From contig JAZTYX010000052.1 of assembly GCA_045637095.1 (NCBI GenBank), forward strand, positions 1 to 59,027: 59,027 nt of DNA. The letters run 5' to 3'. Positions 52,071 to 59,027 of this stretch are shown here, in pieces. The first letter of the stretch is position 1, and every line of letters begins with the position of its first letter. Below the pieces are notes generated by a model, which worked only from the letters and a program-made list of their open reading frames with translations, did not search any database and was not told the origin of the DNA. This DNA comes from UMGS1649 sp045637095 (lineage in GTDB: Bacteria > Bacillota > Clostridia > TANB77 > CAG-465). Both the position numbers and the translations under genes were made by a program.

Positions 52071-52487
52071 TTAGGATACATAGGGGTTAGCTTCTCGTAA
52101 TTGTTCTTTTAGAGAATAGAATACATTTACGTAAGACAAGCCGGGTTCGGTGGTTTTGTAAGTTTCGTCGAGTCTGCTAAGCATAGGTTCAATTCTATGT
52201 TCAAGATTGGTAAGCTTGTTTAAGAAATCCAGTTGAGTCATACTTTCGGTTTCAATTCTAAACTTATCATCGTAGTATTTAAACTCAAACGGAGTAGTGT
52301 AATCTATATGATGTGTTTCAGCGTATTCTTTTCTTAACTTAAACACTTTAAAATCATATGAGAAAACTTCGACTTTTTCTTGAAAATCTTCTTTAATAGA
52401 CTTGCCGTTAAACAACGGCTTAATACCATACTTGTAGAAAGCGAATGCAATAAAACCAATTACAAAAAAGACAAAAAATTCGATCAT
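52071..52487 (-). CDS. Membrane-anchored protein of unknown function
   Basis: 138 aa. N-terminal membrane helix (MIEFFVFFVIGFIAFAFY), then a soluble part with charged helices (FKLRKEYAETHHIDYTTPFE, LDFLNKLTNLEHRIEPMLSR). GAATT and GGAGAATT precede the start. No family recognised. It stands alone between the Wzy-like gene and ymdB. Confidence 0.6.
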   Translation of the reverse strand: MIEFFVFFVIGFIAFAFYKYGIKPLFNGKSIKEDFQEKVEVFSYDFKVFKLRKEYAETHHIDYTTPFEFKYYDDKFRIETESMTQLDFLNKLTNLEHRIEPMLSRLDETYKTTEPGLSYVNVFYSLKEQLREANPYVS

Positions 52488-52611
52488 TTTTAATTCTCCT
52501 TAAATATTAATTATTAGGTGGTTTCAAAACTTATGGTAACATTATATCACACAAAAGCCCAAAAGTCACGATTTTTATCTTAAAAGTTATATTAAAAGAG
52601 TAACTTTTCAT

Positions 52612-52640
52612 TTGACAAATTAAATTACTTATATTACAAT
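52612..52640 (+). promoter_or_regulatory. Promoter of ymdB
   Basis: TTGACA at 52612-52617, 17 bp, TACAAT at 52635-52640. A hairpin AAAAGTTA / TAACTTTT (52582-52608) lies just upstream. Confidence 0.8.
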
Positions 52641-52660
52641 ATCTACGAAGGAGAATTAAA

Positions 52661-53446
52661 ATGAAATTTTTAATAATAGGAGATATAGTTGGAGCAAGTG
52701 GAGTTAGTGCACTTAAAAGACATGTTCCAGATATCGTAAAGAACGAAGGAATAGATTTTATAATAATAAATGGAGAAAATTCTACAGGTGGTAGAGGGAT
52801 AAAAGATAAAGAATTAAATGAACTTTATGCTGTTGGTGCAGATGTTGTAACAATGGGAAATCACATATATTATAGAAAAGAAGCAAGAGAGTTGTATAAA
52901 TACGAAAAGAGACTTTTAATACCAGGTAATGTAACTAATCTTGAAGGAAAAGGATCGGTTGTTATAGAAAAGAATGGTGTTAAAGTTGGTGTTATGAACC
53001 TTCTTGGTAAAGTACATTTAGGAGAAATAAATAATGAATTTGTAGCTTGCCCATTTAAGACAGCAAGAGAATTAGTAGATAATCTTAAGAAAGAAAATAC
53101 AGACTATATATTCTTAGATTTCCATGCAGAAGCAACAGCAGAAAAGATAGCTATGGGTAATTACTTAAAGAATGATGTTACATGCGTATTTGGAACACAT
53201 ACTCACGTACAAACTGCAGATGAAAGAATTTTTGATACAGGAATGGCATATATAACAGATGTTGGTATGACTGGTCCAGATGATAGTGTTTTAGGTCTTA
53301 GAACAGATATTGCAGTAGCAAGATTTGTAACTGGAGAAAAGATAAAATATGAATGTAGTACTAATAAGGCAACTTTACATAGCATCATTGTAGAGACAGA
53401 CAATACTACTAAAAAAGCAATTAGTATTAAGAGATATAACGTATAA
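52661..53446 (+). CDS. ymdB: YmdB-family metallophosphoesterase
   Basis: 261 aa, normal length. Calcineurin-like active site: GDIVG (about 7-11), NGENSTGGRGI (about 37), TMGNHIY (about 65), DFHAEATAEK (about 148) and GTHTHVQTAD (about 173). In Bacillus YmdB is a 2',3'-cyclic nucleotide phosphodiesterase that affects motility/biofilm gene choice. In Firmicutes it commonly neighbours spoVS, as here (95-bp gap), which supports both calls. Start follows GAAGGAGAATT. Confidence 0.95.
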   Translation: MKFLIIGDIVGASGVSALKRHVPDIVKNEGIDFIIINGENSTGGRGIKDKELNELYAVGADVVTMGNHIYYRKEARELYKYEKRLLIPGNVTNLEGKGSVVIEKNGVKVGVMNLLGKVHLGEINNEFVACPFKTARELVDNLKKENTDYIFLDFHAEATAEKIAMGNYLKNDVTCVFGTHTHVQTADERIFDTGMAYITDVGMTGPDDSVLGLRTDIAVARFVTGEKIKYECSTNKATLHSIIVETDNTTKKAISIKRYNV

Positions 53447-53475
53447 AATATTTCTACATTTTCCGACAATACCTA

Positions 53476-53504
53476 TTGAATAAAAAAATCTTATTAGATA
53501 TAAT
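53476..53504 (+). promoter_or_regulatory. Promoter of spoVS
   Basis: TTGAAT at 53476-53481, 17 bp, TATAAT at 53499-53504. A sigma-H promoter, as used in Bacillus, was not apparent. Confidence 0.6.
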
Positions 53505-53541
53505 AAGGGTGTAGTAAATACGAGGTACAAAGGAGGAATAT

Positions 53542-53811
53542 ATGGAAATATTAAAAGTATCAGCAAAGTCTAGTCCTAATGGAGTAGCAGGTGCAATTGC
53601 AGGATTGGTAAAAGAAAACGGTAAAGTTGAAGTACAAGCTATAGGAGCAGGAGCAGTAAATCAAACAGTTAAAGCAGTAACAATAGCTAGAGGATTTATG
53701 GTTCAATCAGGAATGGACATAGTATGTTCACCATCATTTACAGAAGTAACAATAGATGGAGCAGAAAAAACTGGAATTAGATTCACAGTAGAACCAAAAA
53801 CTTTAGTATAA
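53542..53811 (+). CDS. spoVS: Stage V sporulation protein S
   Basis: 89 aa, close to the 86 aa of Bacillus SpoVS. Full-length family pattern: EILKVSAKSSPNGVAGAIAG, then VNQTVKAVTIARGFM and CSPSFTEVTIDGAEKTGIRF. SpoVS is an Alba-like protein that influences septation and engulfment-to-cortex progression; it is also found in non-sporulating relatives. AAGGAGG precedes the start. Confidence 0.96.
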   Translation: MEILKVSAKSSPNGVAGAIAGLVKENGKVEVQAIGAGAVNQTVKAVTIARGFMVQSGMDIVCSPSFTEVTIDGAEKTGIRFTVEPKTLV

Positions 53812-53829
53812 TAATATATTGAAATTAAG

Positions 53830-53861
53830 ACGAGAAAGAGGATAATTCTTTCTCGTTTTTC
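53830..53861 (+). terminator. Terminator of spoVS
   Basis: ACGAGAAAGA, 7-base loop, TCTTTCTCGTTTTTC. Confidence 0.9.
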
Positions 53862-53890
53862 TTGACAACAAAACTCAAAGTGAGTATAAT
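53862..53890 (+). promoter_or_regulatory. Promoter of tRNA-Glu
   Basis: Consensus TTGACA at 53862-53867, 17 bp, TATAAT at 53885-53890: the best promoter in the window. Confidence 0.92.
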
Positions 53891-53904
53891 ATAACCATGC
53901 TTAA

Positions 53905-53979
53905 GGCCCATTGGTCAAGCGGTTAAGACGCGGCCCTCTCAAGGCCGAATCATGGGTTCGATTCCCGTATGGGTCACCA
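53905..53979 (+). tRNA. tRNA-Glu (anticodon CTC)
   Basis: 75 nt including the encoded CCA. Acceptor stem GGCCCAT / ATGGGTC with discriminator A; anticodon stem CGGCC / GGCCG with loop CTCTCAA, giving anticodon CTC (reads GAG); T-arm ATGGG-TTCGATT-CCCGT. A tRNA for the minor Glu codon GAG is usual as a supplement to UUC. Own promoter and terminator. Confidence 0.95.
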
Positions 53980-53982
53980 AAT

Positions 53983-54015
53983 ATAGCAGGTACAGTTATG
54001 TACCTGCTATTTATA
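53983..54015 (+). terminator. Terminator of tRNA-Glu
   Basis: ATAGCAGGTAC, 6-base loop, GTACCTGCTATTTATAT: 11-bp perfect stem. Confidence 0.85.
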
Positions 54016-54020
54016 TAACC

Positions 54021-54049
54021 TTGCAATAGTTAACATAATGTGGTATAAT
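54021..54049 (+). promoter_or_regulatory. Promoter of the tRNA-adjacent ORF
   Basis: TTGCAA at 54021-54026, 17 bp ending TGTGG, TATAAT at 54044-54049. Confidence 0.75.
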
Positions 54050-54133
54050 ATATGTATGTTGAAACTAATTTTTGCTCCAGTTTCTACATAGTCCATGCAT
54101 CAAGAAAAAATAATTTTATTGGAGGTACAAAAA

Positions 54134-54364
54134 ATGTTGGACATTAGCACTGCAAAACTCGTAAAGGCGGCAATCGACGAACATTTCAAGAAGGAGGTTA
54201 TCTCTCTCGAGAGCGTTTGTAGAATGCAACCTATCGAAGTGAATACGAGAAGTGATGGTTATACCATACTCGCTATTCAGCATGGAGACCTTACCATTAT
54301 GGTATGGATCCAGATTAGAGAGACCGGTACAATCGTACGCGCAGTCAAAACCCAAGCCTGGTAA
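54134..54364 (+). CDS. Small accessory protein beside tRNA-Glu
   Basis: 76 aa from ATG 54134, after GGAGGTAC. Helical start (TAKLVKAAIDEHFKKEV), then beta strands with GYTILAIQHGDLTIMVWIQI. No family recognised. The codon use (CTC, ATC, CGC, ACC, TCC) is clearly richer in G+C than the neighbours, which points to recent acquisition next to the tRNA gene. It has its own promoter and terminator, so it is a self-contained unit. Confidence 0.6.
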   Translation: MLDISTAKLVKAAIDEHFKKEVISLESVCRMQPIEVNTRSDGYTILAIQHGDLTIMVWIQIRETGTIVRAVKTQAW

Positions 54365-54393
54365 TTAACCAGCCAAAAAAAAGTTTATCTTTT

Positions 54394-54418
54394 CTCCCAC
54401 AATAGTGGGAGTTTTTAT
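54394..54418 (+). terminator. Terminator of the tRNA-adjacent ORF
   Basis: CTCCCAC, 4-base loop, GTGGGAGTTTTTATTT. Confidence 0.92.
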
Positions 54419-54480
54419 TTGCCTAATTGTATATAAAAGATAAGTGTGGTAATATATTTTTATTAGGGAGAATAATTAAA

Positions 54481-54609
54481 ATGTTAAGACTTATATTACG
54501 TTTGCCGTATCTGATAATACAGTTGTTAATTAAATTTATGATGTTGGTGATTAGAGTATTTACTAAACCCATACTGCTAATAGTGAAGATATTTACTAAG
54601 AGAAAATAA
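54481..54609 (+). CDS. 42-aa cationic amphipathic/membrane peptide
   Basis: From ATG 54481, after AGGGAGAATAAT; TTGTAT-N17-TAATAT at 54427-54455 is a plausible promoter. It begins MLRLILRLPYLIIQLLIKFM and ends IVKIFTKRK. Regularly spaced Arg/Lys on an Ile/Leu-rich helix, as in membrane-active peptides or type I toxins, but no antitoxin RNA is evident. No known family. Confidence 0.45.
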   Translation: MLRLILRLPYLIIQLLIKFMMLVIRVFTKPILLIVKIFTKRK

Positions 54610-54663
54610 TTATTGCAAACACATATATTGTATGCTAATATTTAAGTAATTAAGGAGAATTTT

Positions 54664-55632
54664 ATGCTTATAGATAAGAAAAAAATAAATAAGACATTAA
54701 GACATATAGCATTGGGGGCTATAGAAACAGTAGAAAATGTTGCAGGAGTTACCAAGAAAGCAGTAGATAAGTCTGGTGAAGTTATAACTGAAGCGTTAGA
54801 TGCAAACCAAGATGGAACTGCGGATATTGAAGATATAATAATAGCAGTATTAAGGACCCCGGGTTCACATGTAGATAGAGAAGAATTTTTTAGAAAGCGT
54901 TTTGAAGAAAAATATGGAGAAGATACTATAAGTACAGCCGTAAAAAAGAATCCTTTAAAAGCATGTATAAGCATGATAGAAATAGATGAAATAGCGGATG
55001 AGGTTATTAAAAGCGAAAGAAATTTTGTAACAGGTATATCTGCCACATTAGGGGCTCAAGGTGGTATAGGGCTACTTGCAACGGTGCCAGCAGATATAAT
55101 TCAATATCACGTGTATCTAATTAGAATAGCTCAAAAGTTATTGTATTTATATGGTTTCCCTAATATAGATATGGAAGAAAAGAGTTCGGGTTTTGAGGAA
55201 GCAACTATAAACCTATTTACTATATGCTTAGGCATAATGAATGAAGTAGAGGGGACAAGCGATGCGATAAAAGTAATAGCTAAAGCACAATATAATGGAG
55301 CTAAAAAAAGAGCTATGAAAAAAATATTAACAGAGGGAATTATTGAAGAAGAAGCAGAAGATGCGGCAGAATGGTTTGAAGAAAGAATGGCTAAATCTTT
55401 TATAGCTTCATCTGTAAAAGCAATGGTTCCTATAGTTAGTAGTGTAATATGTGGGACTTCAACATTTGCTTCTTTTGAAACATGTGCAGATAATTTAAGA
55501 GATGTATTAAAAGATACAATACTGTCTAATCCGGGACACGAGGAATCTAAAGAGGAAAAGAAGCTTTGGAAAGAACTTGAACAAGTAGTAATTAAAAATA
55601 GGGATGAGCAAAATAAACGAATAGAACAATAG
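54664..55632 (+). CDS. EcsC-like protein with an EF-hand-type calcium motif
   Basis: 322 aa. Residues 40-52 read DANQDGTADIEDI, which follows the D-x-N-x-D-G-x-x-D EF-hand/dockerin calcium loop. The second half has the EcsC-family pattern: LGAQGGIGLLATVPADIIQY, then LIRIAQKLLYLYGFPNID, and weakly hydrophobic segments near 120-150 and 245-270. EcsC proteins are peripheral membrane proteins of unknown action. C-terminal charged helix (EESKEEKKLWKELEQVV). It stands alone between terminators. Confidence 0.6.
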   Translation: MLIDKKKINKTLRHIALGAIETVENVAGVTKKAVDKSGEVITEALDANQDGTADIEDIIIAVLRTPGSHVDREEFFRKRFEEKYGEDTISTAVKKNPLKACISMIEIDEIADEVIKSERNFVTGISATLGAQGGIGLLATVPADIIQYHVYLIRIAQKLLYLYGFPNIDMEEKSSGFEEATINLFTICLGIMNEVEGTSDAIKVIAKAQYNGAKKRAMKKILTEGIIEEEAEDAAEWFEERMAKSFIASSVKAMVPIVSSVICGTSTFASFETCADNLRDVLKDTILSNPGHEESKEEKKLWKELEQVVIKNRDEQNKRIEQ

Positions 55633-55646
55633 AAAAAATATTGATA

Positions 55647-55678
55647 GGCAGATAGCGTGCAAGCTATCTGCTTGTTTC
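55647..55678 (+). terminator. Terminator after the EcsC-like gene
   Basis: GCAGATAGC, 6-base loop, GCTATCTGC, then TTGTTTCATTT. Confidence 0.8.
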
Positions 55679-55683
55679 ATTTC

Positions 55684-55712
55684 TTGATTTTTAACGCTAC
55701 TTATGATAATAT
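55684..55712 (+). promoter_or_regulatory. Promoter of the phosphohexomutase gene
   Basis: TTGATT at 55684-55689, 17 bp, TAATAT at 55707-55712. Confidence 0.6.
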
Positions 55713-55780
55713 ACACATAGCATATAATGAACGAATTTGGATTTGATAGATGTTTATTTTATGTAATAGGAGGATTAAAA

Positions 55781-57136
55781 ATGGAAATAGCAAAACACAT
55801 ATTTAGAGGATATGATATCCGTGGAATATACGGTAATGATTTAAATGAGGAGGTTGCATATAAAGTTGGACAAGGCTTTGGATCATACATATCTGAACTT
55901 GGAAAAACTAAAGCAATCGTTGGTAGAGATAACAGAACACATTCTGAATCAATGCAAAAAGCATTAATAGATGGAATATTATCTACAGGTATAGATGTTG
56001 TAGATATTGGTTTAGTTACAACACCAATGTACTATTACTCATGGATACATTTAGGAATACCTTCTGGTATGATGGTAACAGCAAGCCATAATCCTAAGGA
56101 ATATAATGGATTTAAATTTGCTTTTGATGAATCTGGAAACGCGTATGGAGAAAAAATACAAGAGTTCAGAGAATATATAGAAAAGGGTGAATTTAAGGTA
56201 GGACAAGGTACTTTAACAACAGCTGATGTTAAAGAGGGATACCTAAACTTAATAAAAGAAAGAACTTCATTTGGAGATAGAAAACTTAAAGTTGTTGTAG
56301 ACGGTGGTAATGGTGCTGCTACTACAGTAATGAAAGAAGTATTTTCTATGTTTAAAGATTTAGATGTTACATATATCTGTGATGAATCAGATGGAACATT
56401 CCCAAATCACGAAGCAGATCCTAGCGTAATAGCTAACTTAACTATGTTAAGAGATAAAGTGTTAGAACTTGGAGCAGATATAGGTGTAGCGTTTGATGGA
56501 GATTGTGATAGAGTTGGTATAATAGATGAAAAAGGAGACTATATAGCTCCAGATATGTACTTAATAGCTTTATGGAGAGATATTATAAACAAAGTAGACA
56601 ACAAATGTGTTCTTCATGATGTTAAATGTACAAAAGCTATTGCTGATGAAATGAAAAAACTAGGCGGAAGCGTATGCAGATACAGAGTTGGAAATTCATA
56701 CATAAAAGCTAAAATGAGAGATGGAGATTTTATGCTTGGTGGAGAACTTTCAGGACACATCTTCTTTAGAGATAGATGGCCAGGTTTTGATGATGGTATT
56801 TATGCAGCATTAAGATATATAGAAATACTTTCTAATGGAACAAAGAAAGCTTCAGAACTTCTTGATGGTGTAGTTAGATATCATTCAACACCAGAAATAA
56901 AAGTTAAATCTACTGAAACAGGTAAATATGAATTAGTAGAAAAAGTAAGAGAATATGCTAAAGCTAAAGGTTATGAAACTTGCGAAATAGATGGCGTTAG
57001 AGTTGAGTTTGATGATGCTTGGATGTTAATTAGAGCAACTCAAACGGGACCAGATGTTGGTATGAGATTTGAAGCTACTACAGAAGCAAGACTAAACGAA
57101 TTAATGGATGAATTTAGAGGAGTTATATCGTTTTAA
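55781..57136 (+). CDS. manB: Phosphomannomutase/phosphoglucomutase (ManB type)
   Basis: Interconverts hexose 1- and 6-phosphates for nucleotide-sugar synthesis, 451 aa. Starts FRGYDIRGIYGNDL; phosphoserine loop TASHNPKEYNGFKF (about 100); metal loop AFDGDCDRVGII (about 245); sugar loop GGELSGHI (about 325); phosphate-binding loop near the end (RATQTGPDVGMRFEA). ATG 55781 after AGGAGG is chosen over 55727, which lacks a ribosome site. It would feed the glycan genes at 21461-23861 and 49496. GNAT gene overlaps the stop by 1 bp. Confidence 0.93.
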   Translation: MEIAKHIFRGYDIRGIYGNDLNEEVAYKVGQGFGSYISELGKTKAIVGRDNRTHSESMQKALIDGILSTGIDVVDIGLVTTPMYYYSWIHLGIPSGMMVTASHNPKEYNGFKFAFDESGNAYGEKIQEFREYIEKGEFKVGQGTLTTADVKEGYLNLIKERTSFGDRKLKVVVDGGNGAATTVMKEVFSMFKDLDVTYICDESDGTFPNHEADPSVIANLTMLRDKVLELGADIGVAFDGDCDRVGIIDEKGDYIAPDMYLIALWRDIINKVDNKCVLHDVKCTKAIADEMKKLGGSVCRYRVGNSYIKAKMRDGDFMLGGELSGHIFFRDRWPGFDDGIYAALRYIEILSNGTKKASELLDGVVRYHSTPEIKVKSTETGKYELVEKVREYAKAKGYETCEIDGVRVEFDDAWMLIRATQTGPDVGMRFEATTEARLNELMDEFRGVISF

Positions 57137-57618
57137 TGAAAAATATAGTTATATCAAAATTAGAAATGGAAGATGTTAAAGAGGCGGCAAAACTTGTCGC
57201 ATCTTTAGCAGATTATACTTTAGATAAAAGACCAGACATATTTATTCCTAATTATGAAAATTGGGAAAATAATCTAATAGAAAGATTAGCTAACAAAGAC
57301 TATCATATGATAGTTGCTAAAGAGGATAATAACATTGTTGGAACTTGTGTTGCCGAAATAAAACATATCGGTGATGATGAAGTAACTAAAATTAGAGACA
57401 TCCTGTTTATAGAATATATTATTGTTAAAGATGAATATAAAAGAAATGGCATAGGAACAGCTATGCTAAATCATATGAAACAATTTGTTAAGGAAAATAA
57501 TATTTTATCTTTAGAACTAACTGTTTGGGGATATAACGAAGATGCAATAAAATTCTATAACAAGAATTTAAAAGTAAAAAGAGCAATTTACGAATATATA
57601 GTAAACGAGGAGAGATAA
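57136..57618 (+). CDS. GNAT-family N-acetyltransferase
   Basis: 160 aa. The acetyl-CoA motif is EYIIVKDEYKRNGIGTAMLNHM (about 94-115, with R-N-G-I-G-T) and the closing beta-bulge region is VWGYNEDAIKFYNKNL. Typical of small-molecule or ribosomal-protein acetyltransferases; the substrate is unknown. ATG overlaps the manB stop (TAATG), and era starts 1 bp after its stop, so three genes are in one operon. Confidence 0.88.
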   Translation: MKNIVISKLEMEDVKEAAKLVASLADYTLDKRPDIFIPNYENWENNLIERLANKDYHMIVAKEDNNIVGTCVAEIKHIGDDEVTKIRDILFIEYIIVKDEYKRNGIGTAMLNHMKQFVKENNILSLELTVWGYNEDAIKFYNKNLKVKRAIYEYIVNEER

Positions 57619-57619
57619 T

Positions 57620-58534
57620 ATGAAATCAGGATTTGTAGCAGTTGTAGGTAAGCCTAACGCTGGTAAATCTAGTATGGTAAATAACCTTGTGGGTTTTGAT
57701 GTTGCAATAATAACACCAAAGCCACAAACAACTAGATTTAACATTAAAGGAATAAGAACAACTGACACTTCACAAATAATATTTATAGATACACCTGGTG
57801 TACATAGTCCTAAGAATAAATTAGGTGAGTACATGATGAAAGGTGTAGGACTAGCAGTAGACAACGTTGATGCTATTATTTATCTTGTAGATGGTGCTAA
57901 ACCAGTTTTAGATGAAGCTAACAAGCAAATAATGGAGCAAATAGTTGCAACTAATAAAAAAGTACTTCTAGTTATTAATAAAGTGGATAAAATTAAGAAA
58001 GAAAACATTTTAAGAATAATAGAAGAATACAACAAATATATAATTTCTATTGGTGGTAAATTTGAAGATATAGTACCAATATCTGTATATAAAAAAGATG
58101 GTTTAGAAACTCTTGTTAAGTGCCTTGAAAATGCACTTCCTGAAGGGGATTATATCTTTGAAGAAGATGAGATAACAGATGTAACTGAAAGAGAACTTGT
58201 AGAAGAATATATAAGAGAAAAAGCTCTTAAATATCTTGATGAAGAAATTCCACATGGACTTTCTATACAAGTTGAAAAAATGAAAGATAGAGTTACAGAA
58301 AATGATAATATCGTTTATGATATTGAAGCAAATATAATTTGTAAAAAATCATCTCACAAGGGAATAATAATTGGTGTTGGTGGTGAAATGTTAAAACGTA
58401 TTGGAACTGCAGCAAGAAGAGATATAGAAAAAATGTTAGATGCTAGAGTTAATCTTAAACTTTGGGTTAAGGTAAGAAAAGATTGGGACGATAACGATAG
58501 TTATTTACAACAATTTAAGAACAAAATAAGCTAG
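57620..58534 (+). CDS. era: GTPase Era
   Basis: Essential 30S assembly GTPase that binds the 3' end of 16S rRNA, 304 aa. G1 GKPNAGKSS (about 9-17), G2/switch TTRFNIKGI, G3 DTPGVHSPKN (about 57), G4 NKVDKI (about 121), G5 SVYK. C-terminal KH domain: NIICKKSSHKGIIIGVGGEM, then LKLWVKVRKDW. In other Firmicutes era follows ybeY-dgkA-cdd; here the first part of that block is 52.6 kb away at 2162-4966. Confidence 0.97.
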   Translation: MKSGFVAVVGKPNAGKSSMVNNLVGFDVAIITPKPQTTRFNIKGIRTTDTSQIIFIDTPGVHSPKNKLGEYMMKGVGLAVDNVDAIIYLVDGAKPVLDEANKQIMEQIVATNKKVLLVINKVDKIKKENILRIIEEYNKYIISIGGKFEDIVPISVYKKDGLETLVKCLENALPEGDYIFEEDEITDVTERELVEEYIREKALKYLDEEIPHGLSIQVEKMKDRVTENDNIVYDIEANIICKKSSHKGIIIGVGGEMLKRIGTAARRDIEKMLDARVNLKLWVKVRKDWDDNDSYLQQFKNKIS

Positions 58535-58597
58535 TATATGACAAGAAAATCTGTATAACAAAACGAAAACTACATACAATATTACTAGGTGATCAAA

Positions 58598-58750
58598 GTG
58601 GAAGAATATTGGGAAAAGTTTGAACAAACTGGTAGTATTGAAGATTATTTAAGATATAAAGATATATGTAAAGCAGCAGAATTAGAAGTTGGGGGAAATA
58701 ATGAAATTACTGAAGGTGAAGGGAGTAGTAATAAAAGAGATAGCGTATAA
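58598..58750 (+). CDS. yqzL: YqzL-like small protein between era and recO
   Basis: 50 aa from GTG 58598, after TAGGTGATC. The first part VEEYWEKFEQTGSIEDYLRYK matches the small YqzL family (W-x-x-F-x-x-T-G-x-x-x-x-Y-L-x-Y-K), which occupies exactly this place in Bacillus and Clostridia. The last 50 bases overlap the start of recO in another frame, so the tail (GGNNEITEGEGSSNKRDSV) may be an accidental extension. Function unknown. Confidence 0.75.
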   Translation: MEEYWEKFEQTGSIEDYLRYKDICKAAELEVGGNNEITEGEGSSNKRDSV

Positions 58751-59027
58751 AGATAATGATAAAATAATAACATTACTTACAGATGAATTAGGCAAAATCT
58801 CTTGTATGGCTAAAGGTGCTAAAAAAACAAATAGCGCCCTTCTTGCTTCATGTCAATTATTTGTATATAGTGAATTTATATTATACAAAGGAAGTACTTT
58901 CTACCATATAAATTCAGCTGAAAGTATAGATACTTTTTATGATCTACGTATAGATTTAGATAAGTATGAAAAAGCTTGCGATATAAGTAAAACATTAAAT
59001 AGCTTAGTATATGAAAACATAGAGGCA
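58701..59027 (+). CDS. recO: DNA repair protein RecO (N-terminal part; cut by the window end)
   Basis: 109 codons visible from ATG 58701 with GGGGGAAATA upstream. KVKGVVIKEIAYKDNDKIIT, the OB-fold strand LLTDELGKISCMAKGAKK, then CQLFVYSEFILYKGS are the standard RecO start. RecO helps load RecA on SSB-coated single-stranded DNA. Position after era is conserved. The frame stays open to the last base. Confidence 0.93.
   Translation, partial: MKLLKVKGVVIKEIAYKDNDKIITLLTDELGKISCMAKGAKKTNSALLASCQLFVYSEFILYKGSTFYHINSAESIDTFYDLRIDLDKYEKACDISKTLNSLVYENIEA

Noticed and set aside
55727..55780. Upstream ATG of manB
   Set aside because: No ribosome site, and the extension is not part of the family; AGGAGG precedes 55781.
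1..59027. CRISPR array or insertion sequence
   Set aside because: No spaced direct repeats of CRISPR type and no transposase-like ORF were found.

Overview
The window is AT-rich (roughly one third G+C by eye), with AGGAGG-type ribosome binding sites, strong AGA bias for arginine, sporulation genes (yqfC, yqfD, spoVS) and a clostridial-style tmRNA. It looks like the chromosome of an uncultured, Gram-positive, gut-type member of the Clostridia; this placement is inference. Most genes are on the + strand.

Layout: 1-2003, an AgrC/AgrA-like sensor kinase and LytTR regulator pair (kinase cut by the left edge). 2162-4966, yqfC-yqfD-ybeY-dgkA, one half of a block that in most Firmicutes continues into era and recO. 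5060-6709, a small membrane peptide, a pilin-like protein and an Asp23 protein. 6982-17003, a type IV pilus operon: PilM-PilN fusion, PilO-like, a small membrane protein, major pilin, a chimera of a prepilin-peptidase N-domain with a pseudopilin, two minor pseudopilins, PilB, PilT, PilC and a large pilin with an adhesin-like C-domain. 17089-21353, amaP, DUF2273, nusB, xseA, xseB, a small gene and glyS. 21461-25205, glycosyltransferases and a REC/pseudo-kinase. 25304-25658, tmRNA, followed by three accessory genes of different codon use. 28035-31457, pgi, a TraX-family protein, a two-OB-fold SSB and an M23 peptidase. 31627-45052, a chromosomal type IV secretion-like locus: three single pilins, a tandem pilin, PrgI/VirB3-like, a TraC-like N-domain protein, VirB4, VirB6-like, two small bitopic proteins, a Gly/Ala-repeat CHAP peptidoglycan hydrolase and one more bitopic protein. 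No VirD4 coupling ATPase and no relaxase were seen. 45146-58534, an S1 protein, a replication-relaxation-like protein, asd, a pseudouridine synthase, a Wzy-like membrane protein, ymdB, spoVS, tRNA-Glu, an EcsC-like protein, a phosphohexomutase, a GNAT and era; then yqzL and recO, cut by the right edge. That is the other half of the yqfC...recO block, about 52.6 kb from the first half.

The strongest unusual signal is genetic decoding. nusB, xseA (twice) and virB4 each lose frame by exactly one base, and every break is at an in-frame CGG codon. Skipping the C and reading on from GGN (a conserved glycine) restores the full-length protein. By eye I found no other in-frame CGG in any housekeeping, pilus or secretion gene; the only others are two in the accessory genes beside the tmRNA. 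This points to lineage-wide +1 frameshifting at CGG, that is, CGG is not an ordinary arginine codon here.

A second signal links the two surface machines. TTACAA-N5-TTACAA, an 11-bp-period direct repeat, lies upstream of the pilus operon and of each of the three T4SS pilin genes, suggesting one regulator for both. With the T4 pilus, the T4SS-like channel, TraX, SSB, exonuclease VII and RecO close together, DNA transfer or uptake is a reasonable hypothesis, but nothing in the window proves it.
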